From positions 48,147,983 to 48,211,982 of the forward strand of contig OX638133.1 of the NCBI GenBank assembly GCA_951804985.1: 64,000 bases of DNA, given 5' to 3'. Below are positions 45,119 to 55,983 of this stretch, piece after piece; position 1 is the first letter of the stretch, and each line of letters begins with the position of its first letter. This DNA is from Dryomyza anilis (lineage: Eukaryota; Arthropoda; Insecta; Diptera; Dryomyzidae). The position numbers and the translations under genes were made by a program. Below the pieces are notes generated by a model that worked only from the letters and a program-made list of their open reading frames with translations, had not been told where the DNA came from and ran no database searches.

Positions 45119-45416
45119 GTGTAGTAGCACAACCAGCACAAGTCAAGCACTAGACAGCACAAATTTCAAAAAAAATATATCTCAAAATGGCGGTGCTAAC
45201 TTCCACCCAAAATTTGAAAATTATTTTTAATTTTCTCAATTTTTAATATATTTTATTATTCATCCAGGACAACAACGAACAAAATTAATTAATTTAAAAA
45301 AAATAACTGCATATATATTTCAACTTTTTATTAGTAGCACAACCAGCACAAACCAAGCACAAGCCAGCACAATATACATTTTTTATTATTTAAAAATGGC
45401 GGTGCTAACTTCCACC
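45119..45416. repeat. Direct repeat with AGCACAA and ATGGCGGTGCTAACTTCCAC motifs
   Basis: Two copies about 212 bp apart (about 45121-45210 and 45333-45416), each with GTAGCACAACCAGCACAA, CAAGCAC, AGCACAA and then AAAATGGCGGTGCTAACTTC. The second copy abuts the RTE 3' fragment exactly. Confidence 0.7.
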
Positions 45417-45949
45417 ACATGCTCAGGAGGCAATTCAGAAGTAGAGCCCTCTCTCGCCGTACAAAAATAACGCTCTACAAGTCACTCATCATGCCCCTCC
45501 TTCTTTATGATGCAGAAACATGGACGCTGGTCTCCACCAATGAGAGTACTGGGAGCGTTCGAGAGAAAGATTCTCCGGAAAATCTTTGGCCCTATTTACT
45601 TTGCTAACGAGTATCGAATCAGGATGAACCACGAGCTGTATGAGTTATTCGGCGACATTGACATAGTCAAACGCATCAAGATCCAGCGGCTTCGCTGGCT
45701 AGGTCATGTCGAACAAATGGATGAAAACACTCCAGCCAAGAAGGTGCTTGAATCGAAACTCGAAGGTGGACAGCGTAGAAGAGGGCGTCCAAATCTGCGT
45801 TGGAAAGACCAAGTTGAGGACAACCTGGCAACGCTTGGTATTTCTAACTGGAGTCAGCGCGCGCAAAGCAGATCCGACTGGCGCGGCTTCATCTCAGCGG
45901 CCAAAACCGACCCACGGTTGTAAGGGTCATTTAAGTAAAGTAAGTAAGT
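45408..45949 (+). mobile_element. RTE-like LINE 3' fragment
   Basis: C-terminal end of the RTE ORF in two frames (45419-45607 and 45507-45923): LSRRTKITLYKSL, ERKILRKIFGPI, IQRLRWLGHVEQMDE, RRRGRPNLRWKDQV. The last 139 codons are open to TAA at about 45921. The tail is TTTAAGTAAAGTAAGTAAG. Diverged from the array's RTE copies. Confidence 0.8.
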
Positions 45950-46620
45950 CTGCACTATATTAATGTTAAATCTACCACACCATTAAAGCTGCATCTCAAC
46001 AATTCGTTGAGACTTCAAATGTTCCGGGACTCCCATTTATGCCCCTTTCTATACGTTTAACTGCCACGACATGTCTCAGCTTTTCAAGTAGCTGTGAAGA
46101 CGTGTCCATGCCGTAAAACCTCCCATACAACCAACATTTTTAAATTTGCTGACTTATAAAATTAGTTAAAAATATCGATGAAAACATACGCCTCACTTTA
46201 CGTGGCGATTAAAATGCACACTTGGAAGAGGACCAGGATGTATTATTGAAATTTTGAACAACTGATCTAACACATTTGTACACATCCTCGCTTAAATGTG
46301 CGACAGATTTGAGTCTCCTTTCTTATCCTCGATATCTATATAAAAAAATATAGTCATACTAATCTTTGTTGAAAAACTTTATGTCATTTAAATTATTTAA
46401 TAAAAGCAAAAAATACATTTCAAATATAAACAAAAACAAATAAATTGACTTTAATATACAGAAAACTTAAATAACAACAAATATCGCACTGACTTATTTA
46501 TACAAAAAAATATTTCAGTTTTGAAGTATGTGTACAGAATTACGCTCAAATTTGTAGCTTCTCCAAATTGTCCTCACCTTCATAAATACACCTTGATTTT
46601 GTACTTTTGTTTTTTCAAAA
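45950..46620. other. AT-rich DNA without recognisable gene
   Basis: No supported coding frame; ordinary intergenic composition. Confidence 0.45.
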
Positions 46621-46630
46621 GTTATAATAA

Positions 46631-47203
46631 ATGGAATTCTTATCATTAGAAAATTTTGCTGCCTGTTCTTTGAGGGATAAGTGCAAGAGTCAAAACATAT
46701 TAAATTTTATGTTTTCTTGTTCCGGTCCCCGCGGACAACTTCATCATGCTTTATGTACCAATATTTTATGGCGTGTACAGAATTATTATGTTCAGTGCAC
46801 TCATGTTTGCAATGGTATTGTCCTACTTGCAGACCTCTCTCTCCACCAGATTTTTTTTTTTGTTAAAATTAAAAACTTTAAATATTAATTATACAGACAT
46901 TTTAAATTCATTAAATGAATTCAATTCATTGGTACATGCAAGTTATACTGAGCATTTGGCGGATTGTATTGATAATTATACAGAAATTATCGACGATTCT
47001 GTCTCATCTGATATTGTTCCTCCACCGAAAAAAGTGGTCAAAAAACGCAAACGAGTTAATAGTAATAACTCACTAAACCCTCCTCGGGCAAAGCGTATTT
47101 CACATAAAACTTCTATCACTCCTCCCCCTAAACATCCTAATGCAGCGCCTTTACTAGTAGCAGTAAGACTGCCCAAAAATTGCATAAATAATATTATCAA
47201 AAT
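46631..47203 (+). pseudogene. LINE ORF1-like N-terminal region
   Basis: The 46631-46888 frame has a Cys/His-rich stretch (CSGPRGQLHHALC, then CTHVC) that looks like a damaged PHD/zinc finger of the type found in some LINE ORF1 proteins. A second frame to about 47203 carries a basic segment PPPKKVVKKRKR and PPRAKRISHK. The copia LTR begins just after RLPKNCINNI. Confidence 0.45.
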
Positions 47204-47301
47204 TGTTATGTTATTGTTACTGTATATTATATACTATATTGTTTTTTTGTTTATAGATATATGTTTTCAATCACATTTTTATTGTATATTATATATTATA
47301 A
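47204..47301 (+). repeat. Copia 5' LTR, internally deleted
   Basis: Starts TGTTATGTTATTGTTACTG like the 3' LTR and ends TATTATATATTATAA. About 100 bp present in the 3' LTR (from ATTTTTCTTTTGTCTGAG to GTCCGCGG) are missing. Confidence 0.7.
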
Positions 47302-47303
47302 AA

Positions 47304-47313
47304 GGTTATGGGC
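47304..47313 (+). other. Copia primer binding site
   Basis: GGTTATGGGC two bases after the 5' LTR. Copia is known to prime from an internal fragment of initiator tRNA-Met, and this is the start of the copia primer site as I remember it. Confidence 0.6.
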
Positions 47314-47391
47314 GATATAAAAAATAATTCATCGCATGAAATATTGCAATTCTGCGGAAATAATTTCGATAGCTAGAGTTTTAGAGTGCGA

Positions 47392-47996
47392 ATGCACTTG
47401 GACGCATTGGATCTTCTTGGTGCCATCAATGAGGTTTCTCCAGCAGAACCTGGCGTAATAGCTCAATTCATCAAGAACGATAAAAAGGCGAAGTCTGTAT
47501 TGGTTAGTCTAATAGTTGACGAATACTGACGAATGCGTTCGAGATAAAAGTACAGCTAAGGAGATGTGGTCGTGGTTGGAGAACACATTCGCTAAGAAGT
47601 CCGTGTAGAGTCAAACACTGGTAAGGAAGCAGCTCGCAAATTTAAGGATGAAGTATGATGAAAACCTTCGCATGCATTTCATTGTCTTCGATGAACGTAT
47701 TCGTAAGTTAAAGTCATCCGGTGCAACACATGCTGAAAACGATATCATTGCACAATTGTTCGCTACATTGCCAGATGCATTTGATCCTGTTCTTACTGAT
47801 ATGGAAAATATGGACGAGAAAGAATTGACTCAAGAAGTAGTAAAGCAACGACAAGAGGAGTCAAAGAAACTGGATAGGGAAGAGAAATTTCAAGACATGC
47901 AGAAAATACGGCATTCCCTGGAGAAAAGAAGCCTTGGAGGTTTAATGGGATTTGTCATCGCTGCAAGAGAAAGGGTCACATGCTAAAAGATTGTCG
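47392..47996 (+). pseudogene. Copia Gag with Cys-His knuckle
   Basis: The N-terminal trace HLDALDLLGAINEVSP, then several stops. An open 112-codon piece at 47648-47986 (MHFIVFDERIRKLKSSG, TLPDAFDPVLTDMEN) follows. The knuckle CHRCKRKGHMLKDC (47953-47994) is in the protease frame, so a frameshift lies just before it. Confidence 0.7.
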
Positions 47997-48384
47997 TGTA
48001 CGCATACAAAGTGGTAGAGCTAACACAGCATCGTGTACGAAATCGGTTTGCTTCATGTCAACTGTGGACACCAGTAGCAGTATGAAGTCTGCATGCTCTT
48101 CTGTTGTTTTCAAGGTCGATTCTGGTGCAACAGATCACATGTGCAATGAAAAACGATGTTTTTCGTCTCTTGAAGAATTGCAGCCTGTTTGTATTAGCGT
48201 AGCCAAAGATAAAGCAACCATAATTTCTAATTCTATGGGTTGTATCGAAGGCACTTCAAATGGTATAAGCGTTAAAATGAGAGATGTTTTATATGTTCCT
48301 GAACTTCGAGAGAATCTACTGTCTGTTCCGAAACTGACTGAGTTGGGCATAAGTGTTGAGTTTGTTGGCAGGGTGCATTATTAA
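47980..48384 (+). pseudogene. Copia protease
   Basis: Active-site block FKVDSGATDHMCNE at about residues 45-58, followed by RDVLYVPELRENLLSVPKL, the conserved block after copia protease. The frame is lost at about 48370, where the integrase frame takes over (48353 on). Confidence 0.8.
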
Positions 48385-49258
48385 AAAAAAAGGCGAACAA
48401 TTAATGAAAGCATTCAAGAACGGCAATCTATATGAGATAGAGTTGCAGTTACAGCATAAGAAAAATGAAGCTAACATCGGAGTATTAGAGGAAAATCAAC
48501 TTTGGCATAGGCGAATGGGTCATGCAAGTGACAACTGTATTCAAGAACTCGTAAAACACAAAATGGAAAAAGGTTTGGAAAAGTACAATTCAATTGGATT
48601 ATGCGATATATGTATACAAGGTAAGCAGTCCCGTTACCCATTTAATGGAAGTCGTCCAGAATCGTCACGAATTTTGGAAAGAATACATTCTGATGTGTGT
48701 GGTCCTTTTGAAACCATCACTTGGGATGGTTACAGATACATTGTTAGCTTTATAGATGATTTTAGTCATATTGCTGTAATTTATTTAATAAAACAAAAAT
48801 CTGAAGTTTATGACAAACCTGTAGAATTTGTAGCAATGGTATCATCAATTCATAATCTTCCAATTGCAATGATAACTACTGATCAAGGTAGAGAGTATTT
48901 GTGTAAAAGGGGATTGCAGTTTTGCAAGAAAAACGGGATACAACTTCAAAACACTGTTGCCTACTCTCCCCAACAAAATGGCGTCGCTGAAAGGTTTAAT
49001 AGGACTTTAATTGAAAAAGTTAGATCAATTTTACTTCAGTCTAATTTACCAAAATCCTTGTGGGGCGAAGCAGCGCTAACTGCTACTTATTTAATAAATC
49101 GCAGTCCATGTAGCGCTATACATGTTAAGAAAACACCTGCTGAAATTTGGTACAAACAAAATCCAGATATGTCAAAATTAAAAGTTTTCGGATGCAAGGC
49201 ATTTGCATGGGTACCACACCAGAAAGGAAATGAGTTACATTTTTCCATACAAAACTGA
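48353..49258 (+). pseudogene. Copia integrase
   Basis: About 300 codons. HHCC finger: LWHRRMGHAS and CDICIQGK. DDE core: HSDVCGPFE, TTDQGREY, GVAERFNRTL, all present. Then SLWGEAALTATYLINRSP and VFGCKAFAWVP. A frameshift and loss of sequence follow, before RT. Confidence 0.8.
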
Positions 49259-49297
49259 AGAATGTCATAAAGATAAATTGCCAAATCTACTTATAGT

Positions 49298-50374
49298 ATG
49301 CGACAGAAAGGAGCAAGAGGGGATAATGAAGTCAGTTCTGTTTCAACTCCAGAAAGCATCCCAGAAACAATCCAAGAAATATTTTCTGAAGAAGTCCTCG
49401 ATTCAGTCTTATCTGAGGTTGAAACTGAAGAAGTTTTTCATGAAACAGAAAACGATGTCAACCAAACCGATAGGGACATAGAACCTCGCCGAAGCGAAAG
49501 ACTCAAAAATAGATTTCTTAACTACCTCTCAGGGTATTCGGCAGTTGCAGATGAAAGTTACGAGCCACTAGAGTACAGCGATATACAATATAGATCAGAT
49601 AAATCTTATTGGTTGCAAGCTGAGAATGAAGAATTGGTTTCTATGGATAAAAATAAGGTATGGATTCTGATTTCACGTCCTGATAATATAAAGACTCTAA
49701 AATCAAAATGGGTATTTAAAATAAAAGAGGACGAAAATGGAAATCCCATTCGATATAAAACAAGACTAGTCGCTAAAGGTTATTTACAAAAGCCTGGTAT
49801 CGATTACGAAGAGACTTATTCTCCAGTAGCGAAATTGACAGCCATTAGAATTATCTTGGCAGTCAGTGTGCAAAAAGGTTATTACCTTCATCAGCTAGAC
49901 GTGAGCATGGTAAATTAAAAGAGAACATTTACATGGATGTACCTGTTGGTCTTCACGTAAAACCTGGATTGGTTTGTGAATTGGAGAAGTCATAAACAAA
50001 GTCCAAGAAGTTGGAATGAAAAATTTAACAATTATCTTATTCAATGTGGATTCGAACGTTCTATACACGACTATTGTCTTTATACAAAATTCTTTAATGG
50101 ATATATATAGTATCATGTAATATATGTTGATGATGTATTAATAGCTGGCAATAATTTAAAAGTTATTAATGAATTTAAAAAGACATTGGCAAATGTATTC
50201 GAAATGTCGGATTGTGGCAATCTTCGTTTTTATCTTGGTAAAAAGATAGATTATGACCAAATTAATGGAACGATGAAATTAAGCCAAGAAAACCATATCG
50301 AAAAATTACTTATGAAGTTCGAAATGAATGAGTGCAATCCGATGAAACACCTATGGAAAAACGTTTACAGCTAA
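49298..50374 (+). pseudogene. Copia reverse transcriptase
   Basis: First frame to 49918: ERLKNRF, LKSKWVFKIKED, YKTRLVAKGYLQKPGIDY, ETYSPVAKLTAIRI, HQLDVS (motif A). A small deletion breaks it. Then ENIYMDVPVGL in another frame, more breaks, and the catalytic YVDDVLIAG at 50125-50151, followed by SDCGNLRFYLGKKI in an open frame from 50186 to 50374. Confidence 0.8.
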
Positions 50375-51032
50375 TTCCAAACGAAGATCTTCCAACTGAT
50401 AAGCCATATCGTGAATTATTAGGAAGCTTGATGTACCTGAGCTTGATGAATGCTGAGTGTTAGGCCGGATATGTGTTACCATGTAGGTTATATGGGAAGC
50501 GTATTGTACGATATTTAAAGGGTACAACTAAACATAAACTTGTTTACAAACATTCTGATGCACAAGAACTGGTTGGATATGCTGATTCTGCCTGGGCGTC
50601 TGATGCTGTGGATAGAAAATCAGTTAGCGGGTTTGTTTTTAAAGTTTTTAACTGTCCAGTGTCCTGGTATGCAAGAAGCAAACAGTGGTCGCAACATCAT
50701 CCAGTGAGGTGGAATACATTGCTTTAAGTTTAGCTGTTACAGAGGGCCTTTGGGTTCGCGGGATTTTAAAAGACCTAAAAGTAATAAATGAAGATATACC
50801 ACTATTGATTTACGAAGACAACATAGGATGTATTGGAATGGCGAAGAATGCTGAAAGCAAAAGATCCAAACATATTGACATAAAACACCATTTTATTCGT
50901 GACCATATAAGAAAAGGAAACTTGAAAATTGAACATATAAGAACAGAACATCAACTAGCGGATATCTTCACAAAGTCTATAGATTTTAGCAGATATCAAC
51001 AATTACGAAATGAACTTCAACTATGTGATTGA
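50375..51032 (+). pseudogene. Copia RT end and RNase H
   Basis: RELLGSLMYLSL (before a stop), VRYLKGTTKHKLVY, VGYADSAWASDAVDRKS, then a frameshift at about 50690 and an open frame to TGA at 51030-51032: VEYIALSLAVTEGLWV, LIYEDNIGCIGMA, KHIDIKHHFIRDHI, ADIFTKS. The C-terminal end looks complete and stops just before the purine tract. Confidence 0.8.
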
Positions 51033-51039
51033 GAGGGGG

Positions 51040-51239
51040 TGTTATGTTATTGTTACTGTACACTATATTGTTTTTTTGTTTATAGAAATATGTTTTCAAT
51101 CACATACATTTTTATTGATTTTTCTTTTGTCTGAGAGAATTTACTTCACTTCAATTATTGTACTGAAACCGATAACATCATAATTATTCTTAAATAAAAC
51201 TTTTAAATAAATTTGTCCGCGGTGTATTATATATTATAA
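51040..51239 (+). repeat. Copia 3' LTR
   Basis: Preceded by GAGAGGGGG (51031-51039), starts TGTTATGTTATTG, about 200 bp long, AATAAA at about 51194 and ends near TATTATAA. The exact right end is uncertain because of the A run. Confidence 0.7.
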
Positions 51240-51244
51240 AAAAT

Positions 51245-51481
51245 ATTAATAATGAAAATTCTGGATTGAAGGCAATACCTAAATTAAAAATAATCAGCTT
51301 TTTAAAAACAAATAATCTAGTACCTCCTGACACCTACATACCATGTTATGCATCATTCACTGTATCAATCGCTACAGAATATGCTGCGGATGTTATTCGC
51401 TCTTTGGGCAGACAACATTTTTGTTTCGGAATTCAAACAAAAAAAGTCAACAAACCAACGAAAACTGTACACCAAAATTAG
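51245..51481 (+). pseudogene. LINE ORF1-like C-terminal region
   Basis: Frame 51266-51481 (71 codons): IISFLKTNNLVPPDTYIPCYASFTVSI and FGIQTKKVN. Resembles the end of ORF1 in jockey-group LINEs and is immediately followed by an endonuclease. Confidence 0.45.
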
Positions 51482-52500
51482 AGCGAATCACCCTTTACTA
51501 TCAAAACGTAAGGGTTAAATAATAGCTATTTAAGTATTGAAATATTTGATAATAGTTTCAATATGTTTAGAAAAGATCGGTTTGAGTGTGAAAATTCTAC
51601 AGTCGATGGTGGTGTTTTAATTGCAGCCAAAAATACTTTTATAAGTTCCTTAGTAAAAATACCTATTGATTCTACATTACAGCTTATTTATGTTAATATT
51701 GTATTACACAATTCCTGTGTATATATCTTAAATGCATATATTCCTCCTTAAAGTAATGTTGAAGCCTTTGAGACTTTATCGAAGTCAGTTGATTTTGTAC
51801 TAGATTTACTTAATAGTTTTGACGATATTTTAATGATGGGAGATTTTAATCTACCTGATTTAAAATGGATCATATTATGGATCATATTAATGTGCATCTA
51901 ACTCTAAAACCCGACAAGAACAAATTTTTGTTGACACTATCTCATATCACTTACAATAAGTAAGTTGTATTACTAACTATCTAGATAGACAACTTGACCT
52001 GGTTTTTACTACTGACAGTAATGATTCGGTTGTTAAACGGTCTATTCATTGATAATTATCATCCACCTTTAACAATTTATTACCAATCGGATAGAGATAA
52101 TAAAATTAATTCTAGCTCTTCAGTTAAAGTATGTGAATTTAATTTTGCGAAAGCAGATTATGCTAAAAACGGTCTATTCATGATCTAACAGGCATTGATA
52201 ATTATCATCCACCTTTAACAATTTATTACCAATCGGATAGAGATAATAAAATTAATTCTAGCTCTTCAGATAAAGTATGTGAATTTAATTTTGCGAAAGC
52301 AGATTATGCTAAAAAGTAAATCAGCTTCACTTTATTCTGATTATGTTGAAAAAATGAAGATTAAAATAATATCAGACCCTAAGAAGTTTTGGGGTTTTAT
52401 TAATACTAAAAAGAAAAGTGATGGTTTTCCAGCATCATTTAAAAATAACGAGGAATTCACAAGTGACTCTGATATTATATGTGGCTTATTTGCTAGTCTT
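51482..52500 (+). pseudogene. LINE endonuclease and RT linker with 146-bp tandem duplication
   Basis: APE-type endonuclease traces: FRKDRFECENSTVDGGVLIA, SCVYILNAYIPP, ILMMGDFNLPDLKW, LDLVFTTDSND. A 146-bp tandem duplication (TTGATAATTATC at about 52049 and 52195) follows. Then the linker DPKKFWGFINTKK and GLFASLF, which ends at the repeat insertion. Many stops. Confidence 0.65.
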
Positions 52501-52504
52501 TTTA

Positions 52505-53009
52505 TACCCTACACTAAGAGTGAAAGGGTATATTCAGTTTGGTACGCCGTTTGTAACACCCAGAAGGAAGCATCTCCGGTATGGAAAAGTATATATATTC
52601 TTGATCAGCATGACCTCCTGAGTCGATTTAGCGATGTCCGTCTGTCTGTCTGTTGAAATCCCTACTACTTTTAAAATTGAAGAGCTATATAAATGAAACT
52701 TATAACTTAGATTGCTAATATACCTACGCTGTATGTGCGAAAAAATTGGCGAGATTGTGGTTCACAAAAAAAAAATCGAAATTCGGTACACCTACCCATT
52801 TCAAATGAATGGAAATTCTTCAGCGATTGAATGTTTGTAGTTATTTTCAGGATTCGAATACCCTGATGACCTATATATCACTTTGAATGGTAACCACACA
52901 TATGTGTAGGGTATTTATAGTCGGCTTAGACCGACTATAATTTTGATAATCCTAACTATCAATTACACCTACTTTAAAATTTCCCATGTGATCTAACCTT
53001 CCCAACTGG
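52505..53009 (+). repeat. Dispersed fly repeat (copy 2)
   Basis: Same family as 3999-4726, with the same first bases (TACCCTACAC), hairpin (52914-52937) and last bases (CCCAACTGG), but internal deletions. Flanked by TTTA on the left and TTAA on the right. It interrupts the LINE between the linker and RT. Confidence 0.7.
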
Positions 53010-53630
53010 TTAAACAATCGTTTAGTAGTGATCCGTTCATTATTGATAATAATTATTTTCAATACATGCACTCAGCACCCAAAACTTCACTAGATTCTAT
53101 GTCATTTACAACGGATATTATCCAAATAATCTAAATTTACTTCCTCACAATTTAATTTTATTCAAATTAAAGATTCTTGGTTTTCCAGAATTCTTTGTGA
53201 AATGGATACAATCTTGGTCTCCTTTTTATAAAGTGCACACTAATCGTATCGAACGTATACAAAACAACTTTGTACGATTCGCTCTCAATGAATTAAATTA
53301 AATCTTCCACCATACGAGGATCGGCTGAAGCTATTAAACTTGAAATCACTTGAAGATCGCAGAAAAAATGCCGATGTAATCTATATACATCAACACATTA
53401 CTGGTAAATTGGATTCACCAGAGTTTCTATGATATATTATTTTCAACCAAAATCGTAGAAGTAGTAGAAATGGTGATACATTATTCTATCTTCCATTTAG
53501 TAGAACAAATTATGTTGGATCATCACCTTTTAACCGTATGTGTAATATAGTTAATAATTGCAAATATTTTAAAGTTAATCTGTCAAAAAGTCAACTCAAA
53601 TGTAGATTGAAGCTTTAAAAATAAAAATAA
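53010..53630 (+). pseudogene. LINE RT C-terminal end
   Basis: Scattered coding traces: LGFPEFFVKWIQSW, then NRIERIQNNFVRFALNELN, PPYEDRLKLLNLKSLEDRRK and LFYLPFSRTNYVGSSPFNRM, ending at about 53618. Several frame breaks. This is the thumb and C-terminal region of the LINE RT; the palm is missing. Confidence 0.65.
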
Positions 53631-53639
53631 TATTGTAGA

Positions 53640-54430
53640 TATTTTAACCACTGCATGCGTTTGTTACGAGCCCAACTACTATTAGTGGGTAATTTTTTTC
53701 AAGCATTTATGCTTTGAAAGTGCAAGCTAGCTGTATTAGCTAAAACTCGATAATAATATCGTTATTGAGATATGCATTAACAATTTTTTTTTTCGACCAA
53801 TACTTTCAGAGAGACAGTGACTCAAAGTTAAAAAAAATGGGGCATAAATAATATTTGTATGGTTGTTCATATTTCAATATCTCTTTAAGTAGAAATGTTG
53901 ATGGCTCATTTTAAAGATAATAGAACAAGGTTTTAGCGCAATTGACTTTTAACTTCTAAACTTGTACATTTGGCCCAAATGTACATTTGCACTTCAAAAT
54001 GTAGAATAAAATATATTTTTTATCAATAGAAAAAATATATTAAAATTTATAAAATTAATTTTTAAAATATGATGCCAACAAAAATCTTGAAATTTGGCAT
54101 GAACATTTATATTATATCAACCAAAATATGTAATTTTTTCAGAATTTTAAAAAGGGTCCTTTTTATGGACATCCATATTGAAATGCAATTATAATGACCA
54201 CGGGCCACATGTTCAAGTTTAAAAGTTACAGCTCAATTAGTCTAAAAAATGTCTAAAATAATTTCTAGCATTTCTGCTTTAAGAGATATTGAAATATGAA
54301 CAACCAAGCCCTTAATAATTTATTTATTGACTCAGTTATTCATTATTTATATTTATTAATTTAATTCGTGCTTATTCAATTATTCGAGACGTTTAAAACA
54401 CCAGAAAACACGGGGCGAACACCATCATTA
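53640..54430. other. AT-rich DNA without recognisable gene
   Basis: No supported frame. AT-rich throughout, with no element ends visible. Confidence 0.45.
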
Positions 54431-54443
54431 GAAATAGCAGTTA

Positions 54444-54633
54444 ATGGACAACGGGATCCAATTGCGGGGAAAGGAAGGATTCAGTGAAAAATCAAAAAAT
54501 CAAAGTGTAAGTATGATTTGTAATTTAAATATCATTGAATTGGATTTTTTAATGATTGCAGGAAGATCGTCGAGCACCAGAAGCAAGAGTGAATGTTTGT
54601 TAGCACCTCCACCTTGCCATCGAAAGTCACCAT
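54444..54633 (+). other. Possible two-exon short ORF, part of a duplicated segment
   Basis: From ATG 54444 (MDNGIQLRGKEGFSEKS) a strong donor-like GTAAGTATG occurs at 54507 and a pyrimidine-rich TTTTTTAATGATTGCAG ends at 54561, giving a 55-bp intron typical of flies. The second part reads EDRRAPEARVNVC and then stops. The right part (54516-54706) is repeated at 55369-55553. No family recognised; may be a fragment of an unknown element. Confidence 0.25.
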
Positions 54634-54706
54634 AAGAAAGAAAAACGCACAAGGAAATGGAAAGACAGCCTAACATGGGAAATCCTCGAAAGAACAGCAT
54701 AGCAAC
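54516..54706 (+). repeat. 190-bp segment repeated at 55369
   Basis: Shares TAATTTAAATATCATT, GCAGGAAGATCGTCG, GTTAGCACCTCCACCTTGCC and GGAAAGACAGCCTAACATGG with 55369-55553 at roughly 90% identity. Flanks differ. Confidence 0.8.
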
Positions 54707-54769
54707 ATTCAATGTGGCTGCAATGTGCGCAGACGATATATGCTACGCGCGATAACTCATCGACACCAA

Positions 54770-55135
54770 ACATCTGAATTAATCAATAATGAATTCCTAA
54801 ATTTGGTTAATTAATTTGTTAATGTTTACATATTTTTATATTTATAAATTATACGTATGTTATTATATTAACAATTTTAATTATGAAAATTATGTTAATG
54901 TTTAAAAAATACTTAAAAATCACTGTAATAAAAAAACATACGTAAAATGCATTTGTTTTATTTGTCATCAATTTTCTTTGGATCATCTTTGGGTCGGCGA
55001 AAAGTCAGATTTAAGTGCGTTGGCTTTCCTATTTTGATCATCTTTCTGAACATAACTCTGAGACTGTGGTGAGAGATTTTTGACGTTAAGCTACGGAATA
55101 GTTCCTAAAGAGTCCAGTGAGTGTCAACGAAAACA
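54770..55135. other. Short AT-rich stretch without gene
   Basis: No supported frame. The last 100 bp are less AT-rich and may belong to the leader of the RTE scrap that follows. Confidence 0.4.
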
Positions 55136-55177
55136 GATAACATGCCTCGGATACCGATCCGAAAACACAACCTACGC

Positions 55178-55260
55178 AAACGTATAAAGGACCATGATTT
55201 ACGGATATGCACCTGGAATGTCCGAACCCTTTATAGGGAAGGTGCCACTATCCAGCTGCC
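55178..55260 (+). pseudogene. RTE-like endonuclease scrap
   Basis: Reads HDLRICTWNVRTLYREGAT, matching the RTE-like endonuclease start at 41976. It ends abruptly at CCAGCTGCC and is followed within about 20 bp by the TTGCCACAAA-family copy. Confidence 0.7.
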
Positions 55261-55276
55261 CCAGTAACCACGGCTC

Positions 55277-55625
55277 GACAATTGCCACAAACATTTGTTG
55301 CAAATGTGTACCTCTAACAACAGTGTTGTAAACTAGTAATTTTTAGTTGCCAAGCGGTGGCTAATAACATGTAATTTAAATATCATTAAATTAGATTTTT
55401 AATGTTAGCAGGAAGATCGTCGTGCACCAGTAGCAAGTGTGAATGTTTGTTAGCACCTCCACCTTGCCATCGAAAGTCACCATAAGAATGAAAAACGCAC
55501 AAGGAAATGGAAAGACAGCCTAACATGGGAAATCCTCAAAGGAACAGCATCGCACCATATGAAACATACGCAAAATTATGTCACAATGCTGTGATATATA
55601 AGCCATACATTTTGATAATGGAAAA
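55277..55625 (-). mobile_element. TTGCCACAAA-family partial copy interrupted by the 190-bp segment
   Basis: Begins ATTGCCACAAACATTTG and contains GCCAAGCGGTGGCTAATAACATG, then the 190-bp segment (55369-55553), then GTCACAATGCTGTGATATATAAGCC, which is the next block in the longer copies. The 190-bp segment is therefore an insertion into this element. Strand is given relative to copies B and C. Confidence 0.6.
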
Positions 55626-55639
55626 TAAAATCTAAAAGT

Positions 55640-55980
55640 TATTCGATTTTTAAAATTCTTTTGTTTATGAAAAGCTTACATTGAGATCTAAAGAAAATGT
55701 GCTTACATGAGAAAATATCTTGATAAGTTTTAAAGATATAGACTAGAACATGATTTTTTTTTTAATTTTTGAAGACTTTACTTTATATATTTATATATAG
55801 ATTGTACATTTTATCAGGAAATGAAAATATTTGTTTAGGACTTTTATAAAAAATTTAAACACATAAATCTTAAACCGTTTTTAAATATCTCTAGTGGTTT
55901 AGTAAATATAAAACTGTAAATTTGAAATATTTTTTATTTTCCAATTTTTCATTTCATTCATTATTTTTCTTATTTAAAAA
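55640..55980. other. AT-rich DNA left of the palindrome
   Basis: No supported gene or element end. Confidence 0.4.
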
Positions 55981-55983
55981 AAG

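Larger units (their letters stand above)
47204..51239 (+). mobile_element. Copia-type LTR retrotransposon, decayed
   Basis: Order gag, knuckle, protease, integrase, RT, RNase H, which is the Ty1/copia order. It has a short 5' LTR, a likely primer site and a purine tract before the 3' LTR, with flanking AAAAT on each side (47199-47203 and 51240-51244) consistent with a 5-bp target duplication (ambiguous because of A runs). Frameshifts occur in gag, after protease, after integrase, in RT and in RNase H. Confidence 0.85.
46631..53630 (+). mobile_element. Jockey/CR1-type LINE, decayed and carrying two insertions
   Basis: ORF1-like piece (46631-47203), then a copia element (47204-51239), the rest of ORF1 (51245-51481), endonuclease (51510-52300), RT linker, a 505-bp repeat insertion (52505-53009), and an RT C-terminal end to about 53620. 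Most of RT is gone. The C-terminal pattern (PPYEDRLKLLNLKSLEDRRK) is typical of the jockey/CR1 broad group. Confidence 0.65.
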
